Assembly: GCF_001902145.1 (NCBI RefSeq)
Contig: NZ_MRST01000027.1
Span: 540,519-604,518 of the forward strand
Reading direction: 5' to 3'
DNA from: Pseudomonas fluorescens
GTDB taxonomy: Bacteria > Pseudomonadota > Gammaproteobacteria > Pseudomonadales > Pseudomonadaceae
DNA length: 64,000 bases
The notes beneath the pieces are model-generated. The model worked only from the letters and a program-made list of their open reading frames with translations. It made no database searches and was not told the origin of the DNA. Made by a program: the position numbers and the translations under genes. Positions 25,427 through 33,704 of this stretch are shown one piece after another. How positions within the stretch are numbered: position 1 is the first letter of the stretch; every line of letters begins with the position of its first letter.

Positions 25427-26308
25427 TCAGAAGGCCAACGAAGCGCCGTCTTCTGGAATATCCACACGCCCCTCGATGCCGTGCTGCTTGACGTAGCTGC
25501 GCAACGCCTCGCGGGTCAGGGACATGTGATTAATGGCGTCCATATGGACGGCCACGATTTTCGCGTTTTTCGCCACCTGTGCAGCGCGCAGCACGTCTTC
25601 CTCGCCCATGATGATCGAGCCTTCATACCCCGTCATCATGGCTTTCCCGGCATTAAGCACGATCACCTCGGGGTTGAATTTCTCGATGGCTTGGTCGACC
25701 TCTTTACGCCATACCGTGTCACCCGCCAGGTACAGGGTCTTGTAGCCGGGTGCTTGAAAAACCACGCCCATGGCTTCGCCTAACGGCTTTGCCAGCGCCG
25801 GCACGGCATACATCTCATCGGTGCCATGCTGGCCGCCGGTCTTGGTGATTTTAACGCCACCAAATTCCGCTTCGTCGGTCAACACACGCACATTCTTGAA
25901 ACCCTGGGAACGGATCAACTGCGCGTCTTCTTCATGCTGGGCAAACAACGGGATGTCTTTGGGCAGCGCTTTTTGTGCCGCGTCGTCCCAGTGATCAAGG
26001 TGCGTGTGGGTGACGATCACAGCATCGACACCGGCAATGACCTGTGCCGGCGACTCGGTCAAATCCACCAGTGGGTTGCGCAGCTCGCTACGGTAGGTAT
26101 GTTCAAACCCTGGATAGGTGCCCTTTTTGGCCAGCATCGGGTCAATCAGGAAGGTGGTACCGCCATAGGTGATCTTCACCGTCGCGTTACGCACTTGCTG
26201 AAGGTCCACTTTATGGGCGGCGTCAGGGGTGGCCGAGCCTGCCAGTGCGGGTGTGGCAGCCGCACCGCAAGCGATGCTGAAAACCAGGGGGAGCGTTGTA
26301 AGTTTCAT
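25427..26308 (-). CDS. Periplasmic MBL-fold metallo-hydrolase
   Basis: A 293-residue metallo-beta-lactamase-fold protein with a signal peptide (MKLTTLPLVFSIACGAAATP, cleavage near ALA-GS). The metal motif is HTHLDH in VIVTHTHLDHWDD, with further ligands in GGQHGTD, LAGDTVW and VHMDAINH. It resembles the UlaG-like/metal-dependent hydrolase group; substrate unknown. Divergent from a GlxA-type regulator that may control it: 123 bases separate the starts. Confidence 0.85.
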   Translation of the reverse strand: MKLTTLPLVFSIACGAAATPALAGSATPDAAHKVDLQQVRNATVKITYGGTTFLIDPMLAKKGTYPGFEHTYRSELRNPLVDLTESPAQVIAGVDAVIVTHTHLDHWDDAAQKALPKDIPLFAQHEEDAQLIRSQGFKNVRVLTDEAEFGGVKITKTGGQHGTDEMYAVPALAKPLGEAMGVVFQAPGYKTLYLAGDTVWRKEVDQAIEKFNPEVIVLNAGKAMMTGYEGSIIMGEEDVLRAAQVAKNAKIVAVHMDAINHMSLTREALRSYVKQHGIEGRVDIPEDGASLAF

Positions 26309-26431
26309 GAATTGAGCCCTGTTGATGGATCGAGGCGTTTATTCTTGCCGAACCCCGCGAGGGCCAACAGTGGCCTGAATGACAGATAACGATATAATCG
26401 GGCCATTCGACTCCACACCAGAGGTGGCCTG

Positions 26432-27442
26432 ATGCTCCCTATCCGCGTAGCCGTTCTCGCCTTCGATGGCGTAAGCCTGTTCCATCTTTCCGTGCCGGGG
26501 ATGGTGCTGGGAACCGCCCAATCCACACCCGATGAGCCCTATTACCAGATCAATTACTGCGCAGAAGTGCCTGGCATGGTCAGCAGTGACCAGGGCCTGG
26601 GCCTTTCGGTAAGCAGTGGCCTGGAACTGATGCACACCGCCGATGTGATCATCATCCCCGCCTGGGGCGATCAATCGGTCGTGGCCTCCCCCACGCTCAT
26701 CAACGCGCTACAGGTGGCCAATGCACAGGGCAAGCTGATCGTCGGCTTGTGCCTGGGCGCATTCGTGCTGGGCGATGCTGGCCTGCTGGACGAAAAGGAA
26801 GCCACCACCCACTGGGCCGCCCGCGACGAGTTTGCGCGACGCTTTCCCAGCGCGCGATTCAGGCCGGAGGTTCTTTACGTGTGTGCCGACAACATCATCA
26901 CCTCCGCGGGCACCGTCGCGGCCATCGACTGCTGCCTGCACTTGATACGCCAGCGACTCGGCGCCGATGTGGCGAACCGCACTGCAAAAATGCTGGTGAC
27001 CCCGCCACATCGCCAGGGTGGCCAGGCCCAATACGTTGAACACCCCGTGCCGCAACTCTTAAGCGAGACACACCTGTCGGAGGTGCTGGCATGGGCGCGC
27101 ACCCATCTGGCCAGCGACCTGTCGCTCGATGTGCTGGCCGACCGGGCGAAGATGAGCCGGCGCACCTTTACCCGCCGCTTCAAGGAAGCCACCGGCACCA
27201 CCGTGTCCAAATGGCTGAACGCTGAGCGCGTGGCCAGGGCGCAGGCGCTGCTGGAAACCACGGAACTGCCGGTTGAATGCATTGCAGGCGAAGTGGGGTT
27301 TGGCACCGCGCTGTCATTGAGGCAGCATTTTGCCGCGCAACTGGGCACGTCGCCTTCGGAGTATCGGAAGATGTTTTGCCTGGGGATGGGCGAGTCGGCG
27401 GCTTTCCTCGGGGTGACGCAGATCGGTGGCAGCCCATTGTAA
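26432..27442 (+). CDS. GlxA-family AraC regulator
   Basis: A 336-residue regulator with a DJ-1/PfpI-like domain (about 5-190; GLCLGAFVLGDAGLLDEKEA is the nucleophile-elbow region, followed by TTHW) and an AraC helix-turn-helix (about 225-325; LSLDVLADRAKMSRRTFTRR). Ligand unknown. It is divergent from the periplasmic MBL-fold gene, the likely target. A perfect ribosome site is not evident; the ATG matches the family start. Confidence 0.85.
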   Translation: MLPIRVAVLAFDGVSLFHLSVPGMVLGTAQSTPDEPYYQINYCAEVPGMVSSDQGLGLSVSSGLELMHTADVIIIPAWGDQSVVASPTLINALQVANAQGKLIVGLCLGAFVLGDAGLLDEKEATTHWAARDEFARRFPSARFRPEVLYVCADNIITSAGTVAAIDCCLHLIRQRLGADVANRTAKMLVTPPHRQGGQAQYVEHPVPQLLSETHLSEVLAWARTHLASDLSLDVLADRAKMSRRTFTRRFKEATGTTVSKWLNAERVARAQALLETTELPVECIAGEVGFGTALSLRQHFAAQLGTSPSEYRKMFCLGMGESAAFLGVTQIGGSPL

Positions 27443-27518
27443 GATGTGGCCTGAGCCCACTGCCCTACCCTCAACAGCGCGGCTCTATCTTCCCTCCCCG
27501 ACATCGGAAGCGCTCTGC

Positions 27519-28130
27519 ATGAAGCTACCTGAGATCAGTACATTCATTGCTCAATGGCCCTCCCTTGGCCTGACGCAGCCTGCCGCCTGGCGGGTGTCTC
27601 AAGACTGCGAAAACCAGGTTCTGGCCTTACTGTCACGCCTGGGCACGGGCTACCGACGCCACGGAAATTGTGCCATCCACGAAAGCGCCATTGTCGAAGA
27701 AGGCGCTGTGCTGAAGGGGCCAATCATCATCGGTGAAGGCTCATTCGTAGCAGCGGGAGCGTACCTGCGTGGGGGCGTTTATTTGGGCAGCCATTGCATT
27801 GTGGGCCCAAGCTGCGAACTGAAAAGCACCTTCATGCTTGCCGCGAGCAAGCTGGCGCACTTCAACTTTGTCGGCGACTCGTTGATAGGCGAAGGCGTCA
27901 ATATTGAAGCCGGGGCGATCATCGCCAATTACCGTAACGAACTGGATGGGGCGGCTATCAAGATTCGCTATGCAGACACTGTGATCGAGACTGGTGTGAA
28001 CAAATTCGGCGCCTTGATAGGCGACGGCTGCAAAATTGGCGCGAATGCAGTGATTGCTCCAGGCGCGTTACTAAAGCCAAACAGCCATGTTCCGCGTTTG
28101 GGGTTGATTGACCAGTTCGCCTACGAGTAG
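27519..28130 (+). CDS. Left-handed beta-helix (LpxA-like) acyl/nucleotidyl transferase family protein
   Basis: A 203-residue hexapeptide-repeat protein. From about residue 55 onward, isoleucine/valine-led hexapeptides repeat (AIHESAIVEEGAVLKGPIII, then GDSLIGEGVNIEAGAIIANY and KIGANAVIAPGALL), the mark of the left-handed beta helix seen in LpxA and in the C-terminal part of GlmU. It lacks a nucleotidyl-transferase domain. Substrate unknown. ATG 27519 has CGGAAG upstream; the frame opens earlier inside the regulator gene. Confidence 0.8.
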   Translation: MKLPEISTFIAQWPSLGLTQPAAWRVSQDCENQVLALLSRLGTGYRRHGNCAIHESAIVEEGAVLKGPIIIGEGSFVAAGAYLRGGVYLGSHCIVGPSCELKSTFMLAASKLAHFNFVGDSLIGEGVNIEAGAIIANYRNELDGAAIKIRYADTVIETGVNKFGALIGDGCKIGANAVIAPGALLKPNSHVPRLGLIDQFAYE

Positions 28131-28258
28131 CGACACCCGGTAGACATGTCCTACAGCGCGCTGCACCACCTTGCTCCGTTGCCTACAGTTGCGTCAGAAT
28201 CCGCCGGCTTGTGCGCTTGGATGGGCGTCTCTAAGGTGGCTCGGTCGCTGACAACTCA

Positions 28259-28466
28259 GTGATCGGGTTTAGTAGCCCGAGTGACAACATAAAGTGCATG
28301 AGCCTCATCGAGCAGATGTTCTTGTCTGTGCTTGATGGTGGCTGTGCGCAGGGCGCCCTCGGGCGCGCCGGCTTTGTGTGTTTCCCCGGTCTACTAACCT
28401 GCGTACAGCCGCCACCCTTTCGTTTAGTAGCGATGAGGTGCTGGCCCTAAAACAGGTACAACACAC
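28259..28466 (+). ncRNA. Structured leader of the DUF6124 gene
   Basis: The 200 bases before the DUF6124 gene can fold into a long stem: GGTGGCTGTGCGCAGG (28337-28352) pairs with CCTGCGTACAGCCGCCACC (28398-28416). An inner hairpin GGCGCC...GGGCGC lies in its loop. The octamer TTTAGTAG occurs at 28268 and 28423, with its complement CTACTAA at 28391 between them, allowing alternative pairings. From memory, similar leaders precede DUF6124 (ex-DUF3077) genes in many Pseudomonas. Role unknown; a cis-acting RNA or a recombination/REP-derived structure are both possible. Confidence 0.55.
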
Positions 28467-28790
28467 ATGTATAAAGTCACGTCCAACCCTCCAAACGATC
28501 CAGACCTCAAGCTTGATCAGGCGACCCATCGCGCAATTGATCAACCCCTCGAACCATCTCCCCCACCCTCGACACCGCTGTTCAGCGTTGCCGACGACGC
28601 CAGCAACGAAACGCTCATCGCCAATAGCTATGAAACCTTTTCCTCGGTGACCGCCTTGCTGCTTGACCTCTCTGATGAACTGACAGGCAAACAGCGCGAT
28701 GTCGCGTTGGCGATTCATCAGTTAAGTGAGTTGGGAGTGCTGTTGGTCGATAAGTTGATGGCGCGCGAGGCTGCTCTAGCGGCTGGCTAA
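28467..28790 (+). CDS. DUF6124 family protein
   Basis: A 107-residue protein with a disordered, Pro-rich N-terminal third and a helical C-terminal region (NSYETFSSVTALLLDLSDEL, then RDVALAIHQLSELGVLLVDK). This is the DUF6124 (earlier DUF3077) pattern found in multiple copies in Pseudomonas genomes. Function unknown. It is preceded by a structured leader and followed by a strong terminator, so it is a monocistronic unit. The ribosome site is poor. Confidence 0.8.
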   Translation: MYKVTSNPPNDPDLKLDQATHRAIDQPLEPSPPPSTPLFSVADDASNETLIANSYETFSSVTALLLDLSDELTGKQRDVALAIHQLSELGVLLVDKLMAREAALAAG

Positions 28791-28808
28791 ACCGTCAATA
28801 CCGCCGAA

Positions 28809-28851
28809 AACGCCGAGCCGTCGCGCCCCACGACAACTCGGCGTTTTTTTT
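28809..28851 (+). terminator. Rho-independent terminator
   Basis: AACGCCGAG and CTCGGCGTT arms around a 19-base loop, followed by a run of eight T, directly after the DUF6124 stop. Confidence 0.85.
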
Positions 28852-28864
28852 GCCAAGGCAGGGG

Positions 28865-28895
28865 TTGACCTTAAAGCGAGGTTTAAGGTGAGCAT
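28865..28895 (+). promoter_or_regulatory. MerR-type promoter and operator, PfpI-like operon
   Basis: TTGACC at 28865 begins the promoter and is followed by the palindrome ACCTTAAA-GCGAGG-TTTAAGGT (28868-28889) in the spacer, leaving a poor -10 (GAGCAT) at the 19-base distance typical for MerR activators. TTGACCTTAAAG is identical to the start of the promoter at 31246. Confidence 0.6.
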
Positions 28896-28928
28896 GCACC
28901 AATCGGCAGGATTACTGGACTCTGGATC

Positions 28929-29720
28929 ATGCTCAAAACCCTTATTTCCTTTGCGTTGGTCGTGATAGGTGGCGCGCTTATGACATTTGCACAGGCTGAA
29001 CCCGGCCCTTCCACGGCCACTGCGAACAATCGCCAGATACTGGTGATCATGACCAACCACGCCAGCTACCCCTCAAGGACCGATACCACGGGGCTGTGGC
29101 TGACCGAGCTGACGCATTTCACCGAGGTTGTGGAAGCCGCAGGCTTCACGACGGTGTTTGCCAGCCCCAAAGGGGGTGTTGTGCCTCTGGACGAGCGCAG
29201 CCTCGGTTGGCTGTACATGGACAAGGCTGCCCGTGAACATCTGCAATCACCCACCTTGCGGGCCAGGCTGCAAAACACGCGGCCCATTGCCGATGTCGAT
29301 CCGTCGCAATTTCGCGCGATCTATTTCACCGGCGGCCACGGTGTCATGTGGGACTTTCCAGGCAACCCCGACCTGCAGCGCGTCGCCCAAACCATTTACA
29401 ACCAGGGCGGCATCGTCTCGGCCGTGTGCCACGGTGTGGCTGGCCTGCTGGATCTGAAGGATGAACAGGGCAAGGCGATCATCAAGGGTAAAAACATCAC
29501 CGGCTTCTCCAATCGCGAAGAGCTGCTGTCGGGCATGAAGCGTGAGGTGCCGTTCTTGCTTGAAGACCGGCTGCGCAGTCAAGGGGCGCGTTACCGCAAG
29601 GGCTGGGTGCCGTTCACCTCATTTGTCATCACCGATGGCCGCCTGATCACAGGCCAGAACCCGCAATCGCCCAAGGCCGTCGCACACGCCGTGATAACCG
29701 AGCTATCCAAAGACCGATAG
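28929..29720 (+). CDS. Exported DJ-1/PfpI-type class I amidotransferase-like protein
   Basis: A 263-residue protein with a signal peptide (MLKTLISFALVVIGGALMTF, cleavage after AQA) and a DJ-1/HchA-type domain. The nucleophile elbow is VSAVCHGVAGLLDL with the Cys-His pair, and the acidic partner strand is IYFTGGHGVMWDFP. Relatives are glyoxalase III/chaperone-like proteins; the signal peptide puts this one in the periplasm. It is first in a probable operon with the acetoacetate-decarboxylase-like gene (27 bases between) under a MerR-type promoter. Confidence 0.85.
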   Translation: MLKTLISFALVVIGGALMTFAQAEPGPSTATANNRQILVIMTNHASYPSRTDTTGLWLTELTHFTEVVEAAGFTTVFASPKGGVVPLDERSLGWLYMDKAAREHLQSPTLRARLQNTRPIADVDPSQFRAIYFTGGHGVMWDFPGNPDLQRVAQTIYNQGGIVSAVCHGVAGLLDLKDEQGKAIIKGKNITGFSNREELLSGMKREVPFLLEDRLRSQGARYRKGWVPFTSFVITDGRLITGQNPQSPKAVAHAVITELSKDR

Positions 29721-29747
29721 CGCCTGCCCCCCCCTGGAGAAGACCGA

Positions 29748-30752
29748 TTGAACATCCAAAGCGCCGTTTTAACCGGATTGCTGCTCACCCCTTTTGCCAA
29801 CCTTGCGTTGGCGGGAACGCCCGAGATGCCCAGCCCGAACGACACAACCCACATCGATATCGCCGGCCAGCAGGTACCCGTCGTCAAGGGCGGCTTGTAC
29901 GACCGCTTTCGCTCCAATCCGCCGTTGTCGGTGATTGCGGCTGAAGTGCCTGGGGTTGATTTAAGCTGGTTCAAGGGGCTGGAAAAGCACAAGGTCGACA
30001 TCGGTTTTGAATCCTACTCGCCCAATTTTTACTACCAGAACAGTCGGGTAACAGCGGTCTATACGGCCGACATCGATAAGCTTAGGGCGTTGATGCCGCC
30101 GCAGGTGCTGGCAGCCGTGCAGCCCTTGCAAGTCTGGCCGGGTCGCGGACTGATCGCGTTTACTGCGTACACCTATGAGCATTGCGATAACGACGCCTAT
30201 AACGAAGTCGCCGTGTCGATCATCACTAACAAACCTGGCAAAGCCAACCTGGGCCCCTTCACGCTGGTGGGCCAGTCGATGTCGCAGGATTTCTGGGGCT
30301 ATGTGCTCAAGCTGCCGGTCAATACCGAGCTGGCGCGGGTGCGCGGGGTGGTCGGTTACAACCTGCCGAAATGGCTGACCGGCATTGATCGCAAAGAGGA
30401 CGGGCACGCGGTGGTGTATGACATTACCGATAGCCAGACCGGCAAACTGGACGTGTCGTTCAAGGCCAGAAAGCTTGAGAAACTGTCCCGTGATGTGGAT
30501 CTGGTCACCAGCAGTTTCACCAATCTCGATCACCACGGCCAACTGGCCTACGGGTACGCGGTTTCCCGCCAGCTCAGCCACGCCTCCAGCCGTGACGCAG
30601 GCTCAGCCACCCTCACGCTGGGCGATGGCAGCCTGTCCAATTACCTGCGCGACCTCAAGCTGGGGAAAATGGTGAAGTACGAATACGTACCCGAGTTTCA
30701 GGGCGCGCTCTATGCGCCAAAGCCACTCGCCAGCCTGGTTGGCGAACGCTGA
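29748..30752 (+). CDS. Exported acetoacetate-decarboxylase-family protein
   Basis: A 334-residue protein with a Sec signal (NIQSAVLTGLLLTPFANLAL, cleavage near ALA-GT) and an acetoacetate decarboxylase-like beta-barrel domain covering about 80-325. Family features are the segment NEVAVSIITNKP and the VVGYNLPKWLTGID block. Whether a Schiff-base Lys is present cannot be decided by eye. TTG start with GGAGAAGA upstream. Secreted ADC-like proteins are poorly characterised; with the PfpI-like neighbour it may handle a reactive carbonyl compound. Confidence 0.75.
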   Translation: MNIQSAVLTGLLLTPFANLALAGTPEMPSPNDTTHIDIAGQQVPVVKGGLYDRFRSNPPLSVIAAEVPGVDLSWFKGLEKHKVDIGFESYSPNFYYQNSRVTAVYTADIDKLRALMPPQVLAAVQPLQVWPGRGLIAFTAYTYEHCDNDAYNEVAVSIITNKPGKANLGPFTLVGQSMSQDFWGYVLKLPVNTELARVRGVVGYNLPKWLTGIDRKEDGHAVVYDITDSQTGKLDVSFKARKLEKLSRDVDLVTSSFTNLDHHGQLAYGYAVSRQLSHASSRDAGSATLTLGDGSLSNYLRDLKLGKMVKYEYVPEFQGALYAPKPLASLVGER

Positions 30753-30766
30753 AGCTTTTGCGCCGG

Positions 30767-31225
30767 TCAGGCCCTCGGGGCCCGGCGGGCGCTTTTTCTT
30801 GTGGATGAGGCTGGAGCCACCCCTTCCTCGCGCAGACGGTTAATCAGCATCTGCGCATTCTCCGCACAGGCCATGCCCTCGGGCTTGCCTTCGATGCCCT
30901 TGATGACGTTCAGCAACTGAGCCTTGTTCTGGGCCAGCCTTTGTTGCAGAACCTCGATTTCCTCGACCTTGTGCTTGAGCCCGCTGAGCAGTTCGTCATG
31001 CTGCCAGCCACCGGCGCTCCTGGGCATTAACTGCCGAATTTCTTCCAGAGAGAAACCGGCGGCCTGGGCCCCCTTGATGATTTCCAACACCGCCTCGGTG
31101 CCGGGTGCATAGTCCCGATAGCCATTGGATTTACGCTCAACCGATTGGATCAGGCCGCTCGCCTCGTAAAAGCGGATGCGTGAGGCCGCCAGCCCGCTGA
31201 TTTTTGCCAACTCGCCTATTCTCAT
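30767..31225 (-). CDS. MerR-family regulator
   Basis: A 152-residue MerR protein: winged helix MRIGELAKISGLAASRIRFY at the start, RDYAPGTEAVLEIIKGAQAAGFSLEEIRQL next, then a long coiled-coil (about 90-125) and a short Arg-rich tail. There is only one Cys, so a thiol metal site is unlikely; an organic ligand or stress signal is more probable. The ATG at 31225 is internal to a longer frame and gives the exact family start. It converges with the ADC-like gene and diverges from the alpha/beta hydrolase; matching operators before 28929 and 31403 suggest it controls both. Confidence 0.86.
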   Translation of the reverse strand: MRIGELAKISGLAASRIRFYEASGLIQSVERKSNGYRDYAPGTEAVLEIIKGAQAAGFSLEEIRQLMPRSAGGWQHDELLSGLKHKVEEIEVLQQRLAQNKAQLLNVIKGIEGKPEGMACAENAQMLINRLREEGVAPASSTRKSARRAPRA

Positions 31226-31245
31226 GTCCCACCCACAAAAAACCA

Positions 31246-31276
31246 TTGACCTTAAAGTTGACTTTAAACCTAAAGT
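31246..31276 (+). promoter_or_regulatory. MerR-type promoter for the alpha/beta hydrolase
   Basis: TTGACC (31246-31251), a 19-base spacer and TAAAGT (31271-31276) give the overlong spacing that MerR proteins correct. The spacer holds the imperfect palindrome CTTAAAG-TTG-ACTTTAA. Divergent from the merR-type gene itself, so autoregulation is likely. Confidence 0.68.
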
Positions 31277-31402
31277 CATTGGGCGGCCAAGGCGGCGATT
31301 CGTAGACGGCGCGCTTGCCAGACACGAATGGGCCGCAGTGGGTTAATCCGGCGCCATGATCGCGATTCGATCAGGCCATCATTTCATTTGGGAGAGGCGA
31401 AC

Positions 31403-32233
31403 ATGGGCTACGTCACCACGCGGGACGGTGTTGAAATTTTCTACAAGGACTGGGGACCACGCGATGCCCAGGTCATTTTCTTCCATCATGGCTGGCCACT
31501 GAGCGCAGATGATTGGGACGCGCAGATGCTGTTTTTCCTGGGCGAAGGTTACCGTGTCGTTGCCCACGACCGACGTGGCCATGGGCGTTCCAGCCAGGTC
31601 TGGGACGGGCACGATATGGACCACTATGCCGACGACGTCGCGGCCGTGGTCGAGCACCTGGGCGTACAAACCGCGGTGCATGTCGGTCACTCCACCGGCG
31701 GCGGTGAAGTGGTTCATTACATCGCCCGCCACGGTGAAGACCGAGTCTCGAAGGCCGCCATCATCAGCGCCGTGCCACCGCTGATGGTCCAGACCCCGAG
31801 CAACCCAGGCGGCCTGCCCAAGTCTGTGTTCGACGACTTGCAGGCGCAACTGAAAGCCAACCGGGCACAGTTCTATCATGACGTTCCGGCGGGCCCTTTC
31901 TACGGCTATAACCGCCCAGGCGCCAAGCCGTCCGAGGGCATCATCCTGAACTGGTGGCGGCAAGGCATGATGGGCTGTGCCAAGGCGCACTATGACGGGA
32001 TCGTGGCGTTTTCCCAGACCGATTTCACCGAAGACTTGAAACGCATCCAGATCCCCGTTCTGGTCATGCACGGCGACGACGACCAGATCGTCCCCCATGA
32101 AAATGCCGGGGTGCTGTCCGCCAAACTGCTGAAAAACAGCACGCTGAAGATCTACCCGGGCTTCCCGCACGGTATGCCGACGACCCACGCCGATAGGATT
32201 AATGCGGATTTGCTGGCGTTCATAAGGAGCTGA
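31403..32233 (+). CDS. Alpha/beta hydrolase, non-haem chloroperoxidase/arylesterase-like
   Basis: A 276-residue alpha/beta hydrolase close to the P. fluorescens arylesterase/perhydrolase group. Oxyanion region is FFHHGWPLSADDWDAQ, the nucleophile elbow is VGHSTGGGEVVHYIARHGED with Ser, the acid is in VLVMHGDDDQIVP and the catalytic His in GFPHGMPTTHADRINADLL. The usual elbow in that group is GFSMGGG; here it is GHSTGGG. GGAGAGG precedes the ATG at 31403. It is divergent from, and probably controlled by, the MerR regulator. Confidence 0.88.
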   Translation: MGYVTTRDGVEIFYKDWGPRDAQVIFFHHGWPLSADDWDAQMLFFLGEGYRVVAHDRRGHGRSSQVWDGHDMDHYADDVAAVVEHLGVQTAVHVGHSTGGGEVVHYIARHGEDRVSKAAIISAVPPLMVQTPSNPGGLPKSVFDDLQAQLKANRAQFYHDVPAGPFYGYNRPGAKPSEGIILNWWRQGMMGCAKAHYDGIVAFSQTDFTEDLKRIQIPVLVMHGDDDQIVPHENAGVLSAKLLKNSTLKIYPGFPHGMPTTHADRINADLLAFIRS

Positions 32234-32287
32234 TCAACGGGGGGCGGGTGACTGCCCCCTCCTTAGCTTTTTGGATTTTTCATCAAT

Positions 32288-33625
32288 TCAAATAAATACC
32301 CAGGCCAGCGCCATGGTGTAGTGGAGCGGTCGGGGGGGGGCTGCAAGGGTGTCTACCAGAGAGCGCGTCTTCAAAGGGTCGGCTGCGGCCTCCCCGACAA
32401 CGCTGCGCGGCGGCCTGCCGTCGACTGAAAGAGCCGCCCGATGCGGCTTTCCGGTGGCCGGGTCCGTTGTGTAACCCGCAGCCTTACCTTTTTCGGTGAT
32501 AGTCCAGATGCCATCCGTGTTGATAAGCACGGGCTCTTCGAATGTGAGTGTTACCTCTTCAGCCACTGTGACCACCATATTGTCGTTGATACTTATCGGT
32601 GTGTAAGTCTCGAACTCCCTGCCCAACGAAGCTTGCGTGGCACCTGCACTGGAAAACTTCAGCACCATCTGCTCAAGGAATGCAATGCTGCCCATATTGC
32701 TCAGCGCGCCGAAGTCCGGGTTCAGGACATGGCGTAAAAACCCCTGTTCGAGGCGGGTAGAGTCAATGGCCGAGCCGTTCAGAATGCGTGATGCCGTAGC
32801 TACATCATGCTCCTTGAAGTTGAACGTCACCCGACGGCCCTCCTGATTGTAGCCATTGTTACCGCTCAAGAGCTGGCGACCATTGTCGTGATGGCGGTAA
32901 TTGCCCAGGTCATAGGCCAGCATGTCGACATATGCCAAGTTGGCTCCTTGCTCCTGCGCATAGGCGTACATCTCTGACAACAGGCTACGATCATCACGAG
33001 TCAGGAAGTCGTAACTGCTCTGGGCCATATTGCTAAAGGTCAGGGTGCCTTCGGCCACCGCAGGTTCATGTCCCAGGAAGAGCCGAGAAATCATGAGTTC
33101 ACGCCCGATAGCGGAACCTGAAGAGGCGCTGACCCGCTGTTCATTCAGGCGAAGCTCCTGCCAGGCTGCGCGCCGTTCGTTGACGGTGAACGCACCGCTT
33201 TCGTCGCGAGCAATCAGCGTCAATTGATCGACCGAAAGGCCTCTGAAAGGGTTACTGGCCAAACCGTTGGCGAAGGCGGTGGCTTGCTTGGCGCGCTCAA
33301 GCAATTCCAGAACGTGAGTATCGGGAACCTCAGCATCATGCTGAGCCTTGTCAGCGAAGTATCGTTCGTCGCTGATCGCATCGAGCGGGTTGGAGCGGTT
33401 GTTGCCTGGGTCTGCCTGGCGAAGACGGACGTCACGGCTGGCAGCGTCACTCAATTGCCTCGCCAGGATCGATAAGGTGTTGACAGCATCGGCTTCAACT
33501 TCAACAACGGCGGGCGCGCCGATAGGGTCTCGAAGAGGCAACACCGAGGCTGAGCTCAAGTCACGGACAACAGTACTCCCCAGGCGGTTATTGGCTAACG
33601 ACGCATCAACGCTGATAGTTACCAT
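32288..33625 (-). CDS. Unknown protein with a C9 tract near its end
   Basis: A 445-residue soluble protein without signal peptide that I do not recognise. The N-terminal 130 residues are rich in Ala/Ser/Val and look partly disordered; the middle (about 180-310, FSNMAQSSYDFLTRDDRSLL onward) is a compact helical region; the C-terminal quarter has short beta-type segments (EEVTLTFEEPVLI, DGIWTITEKGKAAGY). The coding strand has nine consecutive C (32332-32340 as G on the plus strand) eighteen codons before the stop, so the C terminus would change with a one-base slip. An uncleaved N terminus and Ser-rich start could fit a type III or type VI cargo, but no secretion genes are nearby, so this is speculation. 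Confidence 0.55.
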   Translation of the reverse strand: MVTISVDASLANNRLGSTVVRDLSSASVLPLRDPIGAPAVVEVEADAVNTLSILARQLSDAASRDVRLRQADPGNNRSNPLDAISDERYFADKAQHDAEVPDTHVLELLERAKQATAFANGLASNPFRGLSVDQLTLIARDESGAFTVNERRAAWQELRLNEQRVSASSGSAIGRELMISRLFLGHEPAVAEGTLTFSNMAQSSYDFLTRDDRSLLSEMYAYAQEQGANLAYVDMLAYDLGNYRHHDNGRQLLSGNNGYNQEGRRVTFNFKEHDVATASRILNGSAIDSTRLEQGFLRHVLNPDFGALSNMGSIAFLEQMVLKFSSAGATQASLGREFETYTPISINDNMVVTVAEEVTLTFEEPVLINTDGIWTITEKGKAAGYTTDPATGKPHRAALSVDGRPPRSVVGEAAADPLKTRSLVDTLAAPPRPLHYTMALAWVFI

Positions 33626-33704
33626 AAATAGCCTCGCGATCGATTAACAACGCTTTTGAGCTGCAAGTAAGCCCCGCAGGCTGATAGAGAGCGGGGCTTG
33701 CAAC

